From Nonomuraea africana (GTDB lineage Bacteria; Actinomycetota; Actinomycetes; Streptosporangiales; Streptosporangiaceae), in the NCBI RefSeq assembly GCF_014873535.1, contig NZ_JADBEF010000001.1, positions 3,844,001 to 3,908,000 of the forward strand: a stretch of 64,000 nucleotides of DNA, given 5' to 3'. Both the position numbers and the translations under genes were made by a program. Shown piece after piece: positions 19,018-28,346 of this stretch. Positions within the stretch are counted from its first letter, which is position 1, and each line of letters opens with the position of its first letter. The notes beneath the pieces are model-generated. The model saw only the letters and a list, made by a program, of their open reading frames with translations, was not told where the DNA came from and did no database searches.

Positions 19018-19298
19018 GAGGGCGACCTTCCATCTTCTATACAAGATGATGACACCGGCTATGTGCCGGAAATTCCATGCGTTGCGTCGAGGGCCGCGCC
19101 GCTCAGCCCGTCAGCTTACACAGCCAGCCAAGCCACGGAGTGTAGGCGGTTGTTGCGAAACCCGGCAACGAGGCAGCGTTTCGGCGCGCGGGGAAGTTCC
19201 CAATTTGCAATGCTTGCAACCGTTCTGTGACCGCGCCCTTCGAGGGGCGTGGGCGGGCGGGCCGTGACGGCGGGTCAGCGGTGAGTTGCCGTACGGGA

Positions 19299-20363
19299 TC
19301 AGAACGGGGCGTCGGGCGGCGGCGTGAGGCCCAGGTGGAGCCAGGCCGCCGAGGTCGCCACGCGCCCGCGCGGAGTGCGGGCGAGCAGGCCCTGGCGGAC
19401 AAGGAACGGCTCGGCCACCACCTCGACGGTCTCGGGCTCCTCCCCCACGGCGACGGCCAGCGTCGACAGGCCCACGGGGCCACCGCCGAACTTGCGCAGC
19501 AGCACCCCGAGCACCGCCCGGTCGAGCCGGTCGAGCCCCTCGGCGTCGACCTCGTAGAGGTTGAGCGCCGCCGAGGCGATGTCGCGGGTGATGACGCCGT
19601 CGGAGCGGACGTCGGAGAAGTCGCGCACCCGGCGCAGCAGCCTGTTGGCGATGCGGGGTGTGCCGCGCGAGCGCCTGGCGATCTCGTGCGCGCCCTCGTC
19701 GGGCAGCGAGACGCCGAGCAGCCTGGACGAGCGCCGCAGCACCTGCTCGAGCTCGGCGACGTCGTAGAAGTCCATGTGCGCGGTGAAGCCGAACCTGTCG
19801 CGCAGCGGCGCGGGCAGCAGGCCCGCCCGCGTCGTCGCCCCGACGAGCGTGAAGGGTGCGATCTCCAGCGGGATCGCGGTCGCGCCAGGGCCCTTGCCGA
19901 CGATGATGTCGACCCTGAAGTCCTCCATCGCGAGGTAGAGCATCTCCTCGGCGGGGCGGGCCATCCGGTGGATCTCGTCGATGAACAGCACCTCGCCCTC
20001 GGTGAGCGTCGACAGGATGGCCGCGAGGTCGCCGGCCCGCTCGAGCGCGGGCCCCGAGGTGATGCGCAGCGGGGCGCCGAGCTCGGCTGCGATGATCATG
20101 GCGAGCGTGGTCTTGCCCAGCCCCGGCGAGCCGCTCATCAGCACGTGGTCGGGCGGCCTGTTGCGCCTGAGCGCGCTCTCCAGGACCAGCGAGAGCTGCT
20201 CGCGCACCCTGCCCTGCCCGATGAAGTCGGCCATGCGCCTGGGCCGAAGGGCCGCCTCGATCTGCAGCTCGTCACCCTCGGCGTCCGGCGACACCAGATC
20301 CCGCTCGATGCTCACGCCCTCACTCTCTTCCTGCCCGGCGTCGCCGGGAAGACCGAAGCTCAT
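19299..20363 (-). CDS. ruvB: Holliday junction branch migration ATPase RuvB
   Basis: A 354-residue AAA+ motor that drives branch migration with RuvA. Seen: [21 protein letters not shown] (residues about 37-57, given in part), Walker [11 protein letters not shown], Walker [11 protein letters not shown], sensor region [18 protein letters not shown], and the C-terminal winged helix ([16 protein letters not shown]). The N terminus carries about 30 extra acidic residues. Its ATG overlaps the ruvA stop by 4 nt. A 281-bp gap separates it from yajC. Confidence 0.96.
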   Translation of the reverse strand: MSFGLPGDAGQEESEGVSIERDLVSPDAEGDELQIEAALRPRRMADFIGQGRVREQLSLVLESALRRNRPPDHVLMSGSPGLGKTTLAMIIAAELGAPLRITSGPALERAGDLAAILSTLTEGEVLFIDEIHRMARPAEEMLYLAMEDFRVDIIVGKGPGATAIPLEIAPFTLVGATTRAGLLPAPLRDRFGFTAHMDFYDVAELEQVLRRSSRLLGVSLPDEGAHEIARRSRGTPRIANRLLRRVRDFSDVRSDGVITRDIASAALNLYEVDAEGLDRLDRAVLGVLLRKFGGGPVGLSTLAVAVGEEPETVEVVAEPFLVRQGLLARTPRGRVATSAAWLHLGLTPPPDAPF

Positions 20364-20980
20364 CGAATGCTCAGCACCCGCAGCGCGGCCTTGAGCAGCA
20401 CCGCCACCTGCGGCTCCCTGCCCGCCGCCACCTCGACGTCGGCCTGCGGCTCCACCAGCGCGATCGCCTCGTCGGCGTCCCTGGTGGAGTAGCCGAGCCC
20501 GACCAGGCCCGTGTGCACCTGGTCGCGCCAGAGCGGCCGGGCCGCGGGGCCGTTGAGCGCCGCGTTGACCGCCTGCTCGGACGTGCCGAGTTTGTCCTTC
20601 AGCTCCAGCACGATGCGCTGCGCGCCCTTCTGGCCGATGCCGGGGATCCTGGTCAGCGCCTTCAGGTCGGCGGAGGCGACGGCGACCCGCAGCGAGTTGG
20701 GGGTGTGCACGGCCAGCATGGCCAGCGCCAGCTTCGGACCCACCCCGCTGGCCGTCTGGACCAGCTCGAAGACCGTGCGCTCGTCGTCGGTCGCGAAGCC
20801 GTACAGGGTCAGCGACTCCTCCCTGACGACGAGAGAGGTCGCCAGCCTGCCGGGCTCGCCGGGGCGCAGGGTGGCCAGCGTGCCGGGCGTGCAGTGGACC
20901 AGGACGCCCACGCCGCCGACCTCGATCACGGCCGAGTCGGGCGCGACGGCCGCGACGACCCCGGAAACCGACGCGATCAC
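20360..20980 (-). CDS. ruvA: Holliday junction DNA-binding protein RuvA
   Basis: A 206-residue junction-binding subunit. The N-terminal OB-fold ([20 protein letters not shown]), tandem helix-hairpin-helix motifs ([14 protein letters not shown] and [18 protein letters not shown]) and a C-terminal RuvB-contacting domain ([15 protein letters not shown]) are present. Its GTG start overlaps the ruvC stop by 4 nt and its stop overlaps ruvB by 4 nt, so ruvC-ruvA-ruvB form a coupled operon. A SOS (LexA) box was not obvious upstream of ruvC. Confidence 0.96.
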   Translation of the reverse strand: MIASVSGVVAAVAPDSAVIEVGGVGVLVHCTPGTLATLRPGEPGRLATSLVVREESLTLYGFATDDERTVFELVQTASGVGPKLALAMLAVHTPNSLRVAVASADLKALTRIPGIGQKGAQRIVLELKDKLGTSEQAVNAALNGPAARPLWRDQVHTGLVGLGYSTRDADEAIALVEPQADVEVAAGREPQVAVLLKAALRVLSIR

Positions 20981-21504
20981 AGCGCACGTCCTCTCGATGC
21001 CTTGGCCAGCGCCTCGGCCAGCCGGTTCTGGCTGCCGCCCCGCCAGACATGGCAGATGGCGAGCGCCAGCGCGTCGGCCGCGTCGGCGGGCTTGGGCATC
21101 TCCGCCAGCCGCAGCAGCCTGGTGACCATGGTGCCGATCTGCTTCTTGTCGGCGGTGCCGCTGCCGGTGATGGCCGCCTTGACCTCCGACGGGGTGTGCA
21201 GCGCGACGGGCAGCCCGCGGCGGGCGGCGCAGAGCACGGCGATGCCCGCCGCCTGGGCGGTGCCCATCACGGTGCGGACGTTGTGCTGGGCGAAGACCCG
21301 CTCGACGGCGACCGCGTCGGGCCGCACCTCGTCGAGCCACTGCTCGATGCCCCGCTCGATGCCGACCAGCCTGGCGCCGAGCTCGTCGTCGGCCGAGGTG
21401 CGGACCACACCCACCATGACGAGCTTGAGCGGAGCGCCCGGACGGCCCTCGACGGCTCCGATGCCGCACCTGGTCAGCCCGGGGTCGACACCCAACACCC
21501 GCAC
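20977..21504 (-). CDS. ruvC: Holliday junction resolvase RuvC
   Basis: A 175-residue endonuclease cutting Holliday junctions. Acidic catalytic residues are visible in [12 protein letters not shown] (Asp near 7), [14 protein letters not shown] (Glu near 68) and [15 protein letters not shown] (Asp near 140). The GTG at 21504 gives a family-typical start (VRVLGVDPG) and has GGGAGG upstream. It is the first gene of ruvCAB. The C-terminal 25 residues are variable. In the usual actinobacterial order it would follow yebC; here about 6.8 kb separate them. Confidence 0.95.
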   Translation of the reverse strand: MRVLGVDPGLTRCGIGAVEGRPGAPLKLVMVGVVRTSADDELGARLVGIERGIEQWLDEVRPDAVAVERVFAQHNVRTVMGTAQAAGIAVLCAARRGLPVALHTPSEVKAAITGSGTADKKQIGTMVTRLLRLAEMPKPADAADALALAICHVWRGGSQNRLAEALAKASRGRAL

Positions 21505-21585
21505 GGCCCGCCCTCCCGTTCGCCGAACATCTGTTCGGCAGGGAACTCTACCCTGGTTGGGCGGGCCGCGCACGGCGAACACGCC

Positions 21586-24246
21586 TCAGGAGGCGAGCAT
21601 GACGCGGTCCAGGTCGGGCCCGAAGGCGGTGTCGTTGAAGAAGCGGATCTCGTTGACCCCCGCGCGCAGCGCGACCTTGACGGTGGTGGTGGCGGGCACG
21701 GCGAACGAGGTCCCGCTCACCCGCACCTCGGCGGCGGGCCCGCCGTTGACCGAGACGAACACCGAGCGAGTGCCACTGACCAGGTAGTCGAGGATCAGCC
21801 GGTACTCCCCTTCGTCCGCCACGGTGAGAGCGCCGAGCGTGAGGTGGTTGGCGGCGCCGTTGCCGAGGTTGCCCACCTTCTTCCCGCCCGAGCAGGCGCC
21901 GCAGTTCGACACCCGGGCCGCGCCGCCGAGCGTGCCCGACTCCGCCTCCTTGACCGCGACCACGCCCGCCGGCCGTACCAGGACCTTCACCGTGGCCGAG
22001 TCGCTCGGCGTGGAGCCGTCCTGGGCGCGGTAGGTGGCGGCGACCGGCAGCTCGACCGCGCCTGGATCGGCACCGGCGGGCACGGTGACCTGCCACGAGC
22101 CGGCGAGCGTGCCGCCCGGCTCCAGGCGTTCGGCCTGCGCCGCCTGGCCCGACACCGTCCAGCCCGCGGGCGCGGACGGCGCCAGCCTGACGTCGGTGAT
22201 CGGCTCGGTCCCGTCGGCGACGAGCCGCCCGCTCACCTCGAACGTGCCGCCCGCGCCGATCTCCACCTCCGTGGGCGTCGCCGTGACGGTGGTGGACGGC
22301 CCCGCGCAGGCGATCCTGGCCGCGCCCCACACCGAGTGGTCGTTGTTGTTGTTGTCGGGGCCGATCCCGGTCACGAGCGTCAGCGCCAGCACGCCGGAGA
22401 CGTCCACGTCGAGCGAGGTGGCGCGCTCGCCGCCCTTGATCACTCCGGTGGCCGCCAGCTCCTCGCGGCCGTCGCCGAGCACGTGGAAGGTGACCGTGCC
22501 CCTGTTGCGGGAGCCGTCGTCCACCCCGACGTCGGCGCTGAAGCGGGTGCAGCCGCGGCCGAGGTAGTAGGTCACCTCGGAGGCCGCGTGCGGGGCCAGG
22601 CCTTTGCCGTACGGCACGCCCGCGATCCTGATCGGGTTGCCGCCGATGTTGCGATCGCGCCCCATGGTGCCGAATCCCACGTCGGCGGTGACGGGGTCGA
22701 GGTCGCTGAGCCACTGCGACCCCCTGGGCGCCTCCGCGACGATCACGCTGCCGTAGCCGGGCTCCTCCCGCTCGGCGCCGTCCCCTGCCACCGTCTTGTA
22801 CGTCGCGCGGGCGGGCAGTTCGAACACGCCCTTGCGCACGTCGCCTGGGACCTTCACCGCGAAACGTGCCTCGAAGGGACGGCCGGGCACCACGACGGGC
22901 GTGCCGGTGCGGCCCTCCGGCCGTATGGTCCAGCCCTCGGGCGCGGTGAGAGCGACCTCGGCCGCGAGCACCGCGGGCAGCCCGTCGACGGCGAAGGAGA
23001 CGGTGGCGGCGAAGGTCTGGCCCGGCTTGACGAACCCCTCGGTGTCGGTGCGCACCGCGGTCGCGACGGCGGGCACCGGCTTGGCAGGCACGCCGCGCCT
23101 GACGACGTACATCCTGGAGCCGTGGGACGGGATGGAGGCGCGGACCTTCCCGAGCGTCACCGTCTCCTGTCCCGACCACAGGTCGCGCACCTCGTAGGCG
23201 GGCGCGGCGGGCAGGCCGAGCTCGGCGGCGCTGGTGGCGACCTCCGCGCCGACGGCGCCGCGGTTGAACAGCACCACGGCCGCGCCGCCGTCCGACAGCG
23301 GCTTGGCCCACACCTCCAGGTCGCCGGAGTCGGAGATCTTGTGGCCCTGCACACCCGCCCAGTCCTGGTTGACCGCGATGACCTCGCGGTTGGTGAGCAT
23401 CTCGCGCACCTCCTCGCTCATCGAACGCAGGTCGTTTCCGGCGATGAGCGGCGCGTTGAGCAGGGCCCACAGGCTGAGGTGCGAACGGTACTCCGTCATG
23501 GTCATGCCGCCGTTGCCGACCTCGAGCATGTCGGGGTCGTTCCACCGGCCGGGGCCCGAGTACTTCTCGAGGCCTACCTGCTGGTCGAGGATGGCCACCA
23601 TGCTGCCCCACCGGTCGGCGATGTCGCCGGTGGTGCGCCACATGTGGCCGAGCTCGCCCGCCCAGTTCCACGGCTGGTTGGCGCCCCACTCGCAGACCGA
23701 CAGCAGGATCGGCCTGCCGGTGGCACGCAGGGCCTCGGCCATGGCGGTGAAGCGCTCGATCGCGGGGATGCCGCCGTCGTGGCAGTTGTCGTACTTGAGC
23801 AGGTCCACCTCCCACTCGGCGAACTTCCTGGCGTCCGCCCGCTCGTGCCCGAGGCTGGCGGGCCGGCCCTGACAGGTCGCGGTGCCCGCGGAGGAGTAGA
23901 TGCCGAGCTTGAGCCCCTTGGCGTGGACGTAGTCGGCCAGCGCCTTGATGCCGCTGGGAAAGCGCACCGGGTCGGCCTGGAGGTCGCCCGCGGCGTCGCG
24001 CTGGGTGGCCATCCAGCAGTCGTCGATGTTGACGTACTCGTAGCCGGCGTCCTTCATGCCGGAGGAGACGAGGGCGTTGGCGGTCTGCCTGATGAGGTTC
24101 TCGTCGATGTTGCAGCGGAACTTGTTCCAGCTGTTCCAGCCCATGGGCGGGGTGGGGGCGAGCGGGGGCTTGTCCACCGTGGCGGCCTGCGCGGGGAGGG
24201 GCACCAGCACGGCCAGGATCAGCATGAGCGTCGTCAACCAGCGCAT
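21586..24246 (-). CDS. Secreted GH27 alpha-galactosidase/alpha-N-acetylgalactosaminidase, multidomain
   Basis: An 886-residue exported glycosidase. Order: Sec signal peptide (residues 1-22); GH27 catalytic domain (about 28-390) with PPMGWNSWNKF, YVNIDDCW, nucleophile Asp153 in LLKYDNCH and the acid/base Asp in RWNDPDML; an NEW3-type NPCBM-associated domain (about 395-490); an NPCBM-like domain (about 495-635, TMGRDRNIGGNPIRI); another NEW3-like domain; and a C-terminal CBM35/CBM6-like module beginning VKEAESGTLGG. It removes terminal alpha-galactose or alpha-GalNAc; the sequence does not distinguish these. It lies 9 nt after the GH101-like gene, so the two are co-transcribed. Confidence 0.92.
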   Translation of the reverse strand: MRWLTTLMLILAVLVPLPAQAATVDKPPLAPTPPMGWNSWNKFRCNIDENLIRQTANALVSSGMKDAGYEYVNIDDCWMATQRDAAGDLQADPVRFPSGIKALADYVHAKGLKLGIYSSAGTATCQGRPASLGHERADARKFAEWEVDLLKYDNCHDGGIPAIERFTAMAEALRATGRPILLSVCEWGANQPWNWAGELGHMWRTTGDIADRWGSMVAILDQQVGLEKYSGPGRWNDPDMLEVGNGGMTMTEYRSHLSLWALLNAPLIAGNDLRSMSEEVREMLTNREVIAVNQDWAGVQGHKISDSGDLEVWAKPLSDGGAAVVLFNRGAVGAEVATSAAELGLPAAPAYEVRDLWSGQETVTLGKVRASIPSHGSRMYVVRRGVPAKPVPAVATAVRTDTEGFVKPGQTFAATVSFAVDGLPAVLAAEVALTAPEGWTIRPEGRTGTPVVVPGRPFEARFAVKVPGDVRKGVFELPARATYKTVAGDGAEREEPGYGSVIVAEAPRGSQWLSDLDPVTADVGFGTMGRDRNIGGNPIRIAGVPYGKGLAPHAASEVTYYLGRGCTRFSADVGVDDGSRNRGTVTFHVLGDGREELAATGVIKGGERATSLDVDVSGVLALTLVTGIGPDNNNNDHSVWGAARIACAGPSTTVTATPTEVEIGAGGTFEVSGRLVADGTEPITDVRLAPSAPAGWTVSGQAAQAERLEPGGTLAGSWQVTVPAGADPGAVELPVAATYRAQDGSTPSDSATVKVLVRPAGVVAVKEAESGTLGGAARVSNCGACSGGKKVGNLGNGAANHLTLGALTVADEGEYRLILDYLVSGTRSVFVSVNGGPAAEVRVSGTSFAVPATTTVKVALRAGVNEIRFFNDTAFGPDLDRVMLAS

Positions 24247-24255
24247 CTCGTGCTC

Positions 24256-26907
24256 CTATTCGGCGATCGTGGCCAGGCGCGCGTTCGCCCAGTCGGCGTG
24301 GTCGCTGTTGTTGCCGTCTCCGGCGTCGAGGACCTGCAGCAGCAGCCGCGAGCGACCGGCCACGTCCACGACGACCTCGCGGGGCGCGGTGTACGGCTGC
24401 GAGGTCATCGCGCCGCTGTCGTAGAGGAGTTCGCCGTCGGCGACGACCCTGAAGGCGACGGAGGCCGCCGAGACCTTCTTGGCGTCGTCGATGCCGACCA
24501 CCGCGCGGAAGAGCGCGTCGCCCGGCTCGAGGTCGTAGACGATCTCGGAGACGGCGTGCGTGCCCAGGCCCTTGGCGTAGGAGGCGCCGTTGAGCCGGAG
24601 CGCGCCGCCGCCGACGGCCCTGTCCTTGGCGACGCTCCCCCAGCCGCTGGTGGCCGAGACCCACGACCGGTCCGACAGGTGCGTCTCCTGGCCGAGGGCG
24701 CGCTCGCGGGTCACCGGCCCGGCGGGGCCCGCGCCGAGCGCGTTCACCGCGACGACCTGGTAGTCGTACGGCCCGCCGCCCGCCTGGTCGTCGACGAAGC
24801 CGGTGCCGGTGAGACCCTCGGCGATGCTCTCGCTCCCCCTCCTGACCGTGTAGGTCTCGGCGCCCTGCGCGGCGGGCCAGCTCACGAGCACCGAGTCGGC
24901 CGACAGCCGGTAGGCGGAGGTGGCCGAGGGCGCGGCCGGCGGCTCGGTGACGGCGGTGGTGAAGGTGAGGGGCGCACCGCTGATCGTGAAGGCACCGGCC
25001 TCGTTGCGCGCCTCGACCTTCCAGTAGTGGCGGGTGCCCTGGGCCAGCCCTCGCACCATCGCGGCGACGCCCTTGGTGGTCCGCTCGGCGACCACGGTCG
25101 TGAAGGCCGCGTCGGTGGCCACCGTCAGGTGGTAGCTGTCGGCGTTGCGCGACGGCAGCCACGCGAAGGCGACCGCCTCCTTGCTCGGTTCGGTGGCACC
25201 GGGCCTGGGCAGCAGCGCGTCGAACATCATCGGGCGGGCCGTGTCGGCCGGACCGACGCCGGTGCCGTGCGGCACGATGCTGTAGGCGGTGCCGGGAGGC
25301 AGGCTGAGCGTAAGCCTCCCACCGGCCACGAGCCGGTTCCCGGCCACCTGGGTCAGCCCGTCGGGGCCGACGCGGTAGATGTCGACCAGCGGCACGCGCG
25401 TCCAGTCGGCGGGCAGCTTCCAGGTCCTGGTCGCGTAGCCGTCGCGGCTGTAGGCGACGATCTCCTTGTGCTGCTGCCACAGCGCGGGCACGAACAGGTC
25501 GTTCCTGTCGCGCAGCACGACCTCGCCCTGCTCGACGCGGACACCGCCCTCGACGTTCCTGCTCGTCACTCCCCCGGAGAAGGTGACGACGCCGCCGGTG
25601 TCCGACAGCCGGTCGAGGCGGTTGAGGTATTGCCAGGTGAGCGTGGTGGTGGCGAAGTCGTCGAGGAAGCCCTTGAGCGTGGCGGGGTCGGCCTTGATGC
25701 GGCTCTCGCCCTGCATGCTGGTGCCGAACCTGGCGTCGCCGCCCGCGCCGCCGACGTGCAGGCTCGCGGGGATCTTCATGGGATCGACGTTGCGCAGGTG
25801 CCAGGCCATGGGCTGCAGGCCGAGCAGTGGGTCCTTGCGGTAGTTGAAGGTGAACTCCGAGGTGACGTCGACGCCCTTGTCGCGGAAGTACCTGATGATC
25901 TTCTTCTGGGTCTCGATCTCCTGGTCGGTGCCGACCCCGTGGTACGGGCTGATCAGGTCGTTGCCGTAGCCGGGGATGTACTGGTGGAATGCGTCCACGT
26001 GCACCGTGCCGATCGCGGCAAGGTCGACGAGGTCGAAGAGCCGGTCGATGCGCCTGGTGGTGAGGCCCGCCGTCCATTCGCGGGTGTAGCTGATCGGGTA
26101 GCCCCACACGTACGTGCGCAGCGAGCCGTCGGCGTTGCGGGCGATGAGGTCCTTGTCCAGGTACTCCTGCCACAGCGGGCTCGACGCGCTCGCGTCCAGG
26201 AGGTTGATGTGGAAGCTGACGGTCGTGTGGTGCTTCCTGGCCTCGGCGACGAGCCACCTGAGGCTCTCGGCGGCCGTGGCGTCCTGGGCCCTCTTGAGCT
26301 TGGGGTTGACCACGTCGAAGGCGGGATAGCCGGTGTCGTGGCCGTCGTACTGCCAGCCGACCAGGTAGAAGATCTTGGGGATGCCGCGCGTGAGGTTGTC
26401 GATCTTCCTGATGACCTCCAGGCCCTGCTCGAAGGTCAGCGACACCTTGCCCTTGTTGTCGGCCATGAACATCTTCATGGTCAGTGTCTTGCTGTAGTCG
26501 TGGACGTACGGCCTGGCGGGCTTGGGCAGCACCGTCACCGTCAGGTCGTCGTGGAGGGTCGTGCCGTCGAGCGTGACGGCGGCGGTCAGCGTGACCTGGC
26601 CCGCGCCCTTGGTGCCCGCCCTGAGCGTGCCGGTGTGGCCGGCCATCGAGGGGACGGCCATGCCGCGGTCGGCGCTGGTGACGGTGATCTCGGCGCCGCT
26701 CAGATCGGCGGGGGCGCCGTCGGCGCGCCTGCCCTCCACTGTGAGCGAGGTTGCCCCGTCGAGCGGCAGCTCGGCGTCGCCGGCCACGAGGGTCACGCCG
26801 GTGAGCGGGGGAACGTCGGCGACGGCGGGCACGGACGGGGTCACGATGGCCAGGACCACGACCGCCACTCCGCCTAAGAACCGGCGAAGTCGAACACGTT
26901 GGAACAC
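24256..26907 (-). CDS. Secreted GH101-like (endo-alpha-N-acetylgalactosaminidase-related) glycosidase
   Basis: An 883-residue exported protein. Signal peptide (residues 1-30), Ig-like domain (about 31-127), TIM-barrel catalytic region (about 135-560), two fibronectin III-like domains, and a C-terminal NPCBM domain (about 740-883). The barrel contains IFYLVGWQYDGHDTGYPAF and TTVSFHINLLDAS, as in GH101 and relatives. Candidate nucleophile Asp305 is in TVHVDAFHQ and acid/base Glu351 in VDVTSEF. The GTG at 26907 follows AGGAGG. GH101 enzymes release Gal-GalNAc from mucin-type O-glycans; this member's exact substrate is inferred. Confidence 0.82.
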   Translation of the reverse strand: MFQRVRLRRFLGGVAVVVLAIVTPSVPAVADVPPLTGVTLVAGDAELPLDGATSLTVEGRRADGAPADLSGAEITVTSADRGMAVPSMAGHTGTLRAGTKGAGQVTLTAAVTLDGTTLHDDLTVTVLPKPARPYVHDYSKTLTMKMFMADNKGKVSLTFEQGLEVIRKIDNLTRGIPKIFYLVGWQYDGHDTGYPAFDVVNPKLKRAQDATAAESLRWLVAEARKHHTTVSFHINLLDASASSPLWQEYLDKDLIARNADGSLRTYVWGYPISYTREWTAGLTTRRIDRLFDLVDLAAIGTVHVDAFHQYIPGYGNDLISPYHGVGTDQEIETQKKIIRYFRDKGVDVTSEFTFNYRKDPLLGLQPMAWHLRNVDPMKIPASLHVGGAGGDARFGTSMQGESRIKADPATLKGFLDDFATTTLTWQYLNRLDRLSDTGGVVTFSGGVTSRNVEGGVRVEQGEVVLRDRNDLFVPALWQQHKEIVAYSRDGYATRTWKLPADWTRVPLVDIYRVGPDGLTQVAGNRLVAGGRLTLSLPPGTAYSIVPHGTGVGPADTARPMMFDALLPRPGATEPSKEAVAFAWLPSRNADSYHLTVATDAAFTTVVAERTTKGVAAMVRGLAQGTRHYWKVEARNEAGAFTISGAPLTFTTAVTEPPAAPSATSAYRLSADSVLVSWPAAQGAETYTVRRGSESIAEGLTGTGFVDDQAGGGPYDYQVVAVNALGAGPAGPVTRERALGQETHLSDRSWVSATSGWGSVAKDRAVGGGALRLNGASYAKGLGTHAVSEIVYDLEPGDALFRAVVGIDDAKKVSAASVAFRVVADGELLYDSGAMTSQPYTAPREVVVDVAGRSRLLLQVLDAGDGNNSDHADWANARLATIAE

Positions 26908-26939
26908 AACTCCTCCTGTGGGGGCAGGCGATTGCCCAC

Positions 26940-26968
26940 ATTTCAACCAGGTAACCAACACATGTCAA
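26940..26968 (-). promoter_or_regulatory. Sigma-70-type promoter for the glycosidase operon
   Basis: On the minus strand TTGACA (26968-26963) is followed by a 17-nt spacer and TGAAAT (26945-26940), a good housekeeping promoter. The spacer and flank carry AACCA direct repeats (AACCAGGTAACCA), a possible operator. The start codon lies about 33 nt further. Confidence 0.6.
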
Positions 26969-27027
26969 CGATTCTGCACAAAGATCCTGGAAACTTGCGG
27001 TGGATTCTTGCAACCCGAGACATGCGT

Positions 27028-27060
27028 CGGCCCCCGCCGCCAGATGGCGAACGGGGGCCG
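27028..27060 (-). terminator. Terminator hairpin after the Eis-like gene
   Basis: CGGCCCCCG (27028-27036) pairs with CGGGGGCCG (27052-27060), with a smaller GCC/GGC stem inside. It lies 23 nt beyond the Eis-like stop and isolates it from the glycosidase promoter. Confidence 0.65.
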
Positions 27061-27083
27061 AGAGTCGTGCCGGATCGGCGGGG

Positions 27084-28229
27084 TCAGAAGTAGTCGATCA
27101 TGTGGGCCGGACCGGCGAACGCCGCGCCCAGCGCCTCGTCGAACCCGTCGGGCCCGGTGAGCAGGCCGGACAGGCGCAGGGTCGAGACCGGGATCCCGGC
27201 GTACAGCGCCGACAGCCCGTTGACGGTGAAGCGCGGGCCCACGCCCTCGGCGGCGCTCGCCGTACCGGAGCCACCGGAGATCTCCAGCCGCCATGCGCCG
27301 GTGTTGGCGGGCCGCTCGGAGTCCTCCACCACGATCAGCGCGTCGGCCGTGACCGCCGAGGGGAAGCCCCGCCTGGCGACGGCCTCGGTCACGTCCACGA
27401 TCCGGAACATCCATCGGACCTGCTTGAGCTCCTCCTTCGCGCGCTCGCGCAGCAGCCACAGCACGGGGTCGTCGGGGGCGACGACGGCCGAGACCTTCGT
27501 GGCGATGGAGGAGGAGGTGCCGACCAGCGACCACAGGGCGCGTGCGGTCGCCTCGGAGCCCGCGACCAGGTTGTCGACGGAGATGTCGCCGTCCTCCCAG
27601 CTGTAGGCGACGAAGCCGTCGTCGGCCAGGTAGAGGAAGTCGTCCTCGTCGGCGAGGAAGCGCCGCCACGAGGCCTCGTCCCAGCAGATCGGGCCGCTGG
27701 CGCGGTTGGCCGCGTGGACGCGGCCCAGGATCTCGATCACCTCGGCGGCGTCGTCAGGGCCCATCCGGCGGATCTTGACCGGCTCGGTGGGCCTGATGGT
27801 GCGCAGCGCCTCGGGCGACAGCGTGACGGAGTTCTCGGCGCCGGCGTGCTCCCAGCCGAGCGAGCGGTAGATCTGCGTGGTGGCGGGGTACAGCGCCGAG
27901 ACGGCCTCGCCCAGTTCCGCCGCCCTGGCCAGGACGGCGCGCATGAGCTGCCTGCCGACGCCCCGCCCCCTGTCCTCGGGGTTGACGACGACGCCCGCCA
28001 CGCCCGCCATGGGCTGCGGCCTGCCGTGCCACCACTGGGTGAAACCGGGCAGCCGCGCGGCGGCCGCGAGCCTGGACCCGTCAAAGGCGCCGAGGAAGCG
28101 ACCCTGTTCCAGAGTCGCCCTCGCGACGGCGAACCAGCCCTCGGTGTCGGCCCCGAGCGGGCCGAAGGAGCGCTTGCGGGTGTCGAGGACGGCGTCGAGG
28201 TCGTCGGCCGTCAGATCACGAATCTCCAC
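27084..28229 (-). CDS. Eis-like GNAT N-acetyltransferase
   Basis: A 381-residue cytoplasmic acetyltransferase of the Eis family. The N-terminal GNAT core has the acetyl-CoA loop VVVNPEDRGRGVGRQLMRA (about residues 80-98) and SALYPATTQIYRSLGWE with a catalytic-type Tyr. A second degenerate GNAT domain and a sterol-carrier-like C-terminal domain follow, ending in IDYF; the free C-terminal Phe carboxylate is functionally important in Eis. Eis enzymes acetylate amines, including aminoglycosides; the natural substrate is unknown. The GTG at 28229 precedes VEIRDLTADD. It is bounded by terminators on both sides, so it is probably monocistronic. Confidence 0.87.
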   Translation of the reverse strand: MEIRDLTADDLDAVLDTRKRSFGPLGADTEGWFAVARATLEQGRFLGAFDGSRLAAAARLPGFTQWWHGRPQPMAGVAGVVVNPEDRGRGVGRQLMRAVLARAAELGEAVSALYPATTQIYRSLGWEHAGAENSVTLSPEALRTIRPTEPVKIRRMGPDDAAEVIEILGRVHAANRASGPICWDEASWRRFLADEDDFLYLADDGFVAYSWEDGDISVDNLVAGSEATARALWSLVGTSSSIATKVSAVVAPDDPVLWLLRERAKEELKQVRWMFRIVDVTEAVARRGFPSAVTADALIVVEDSERPANTGAWRLEISGGSGTASAAEGVGPRFTVNGLSALYAGIPVSTLRLSGLLTGPDGFDEALGAAFAGPAHMIDYF

Positions 28230-28294
28230 AACGCGACAACCTACCCTTTTCTCCCGCCATCGCCGCCGTCGATGATCCTCGGCTGGACCACACA

Positions 28295-28334
28295 CGCGAA
28301 AACCGGCCCGCACGGTGGCGGGCCGGTTTTCGCG
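28295..28334 (-). terminator. Strong terminator between yebC and the Eis-like gene
   Basis: A perfect 17-bp stem (CGCGAAAACCGGCCCGC paired with GCGGGCCGGTTTTCGCG) with a 6-nt loop. It begins 12 nt after the yebC stop, and on the minus strand the lower 3' arm reads GGTTTTCGCG-like A/T-rich pairs, typical of an intrinsic terminator. Confidence 0.85.
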
Positions 28335-28346
28335 GAGCGGGTGGAC

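Noticed and set aside
19018..19298. Promoter for yajC-secD-secF in the gap after ruvB
   Set aside because: TATAGA on the minus strand is a fair -10, but the -35 position reads ACATAG, so no firm promoter is claimed. The TTGCAA-TGC-TTGCAA repeat there is short and may be chance.
21049..26877. Very long open frames on the plus strand (about 1,900 codons), and a similar one on the minus strand, across the glycosidase and ruv genes
   Set aside because: They are open only because G+C-rich codons leave few stop codons. The products are Arg/Pro/Gly-rich with no motifs, while the real genes lie in another frame with signal peptides and catalytic residues.
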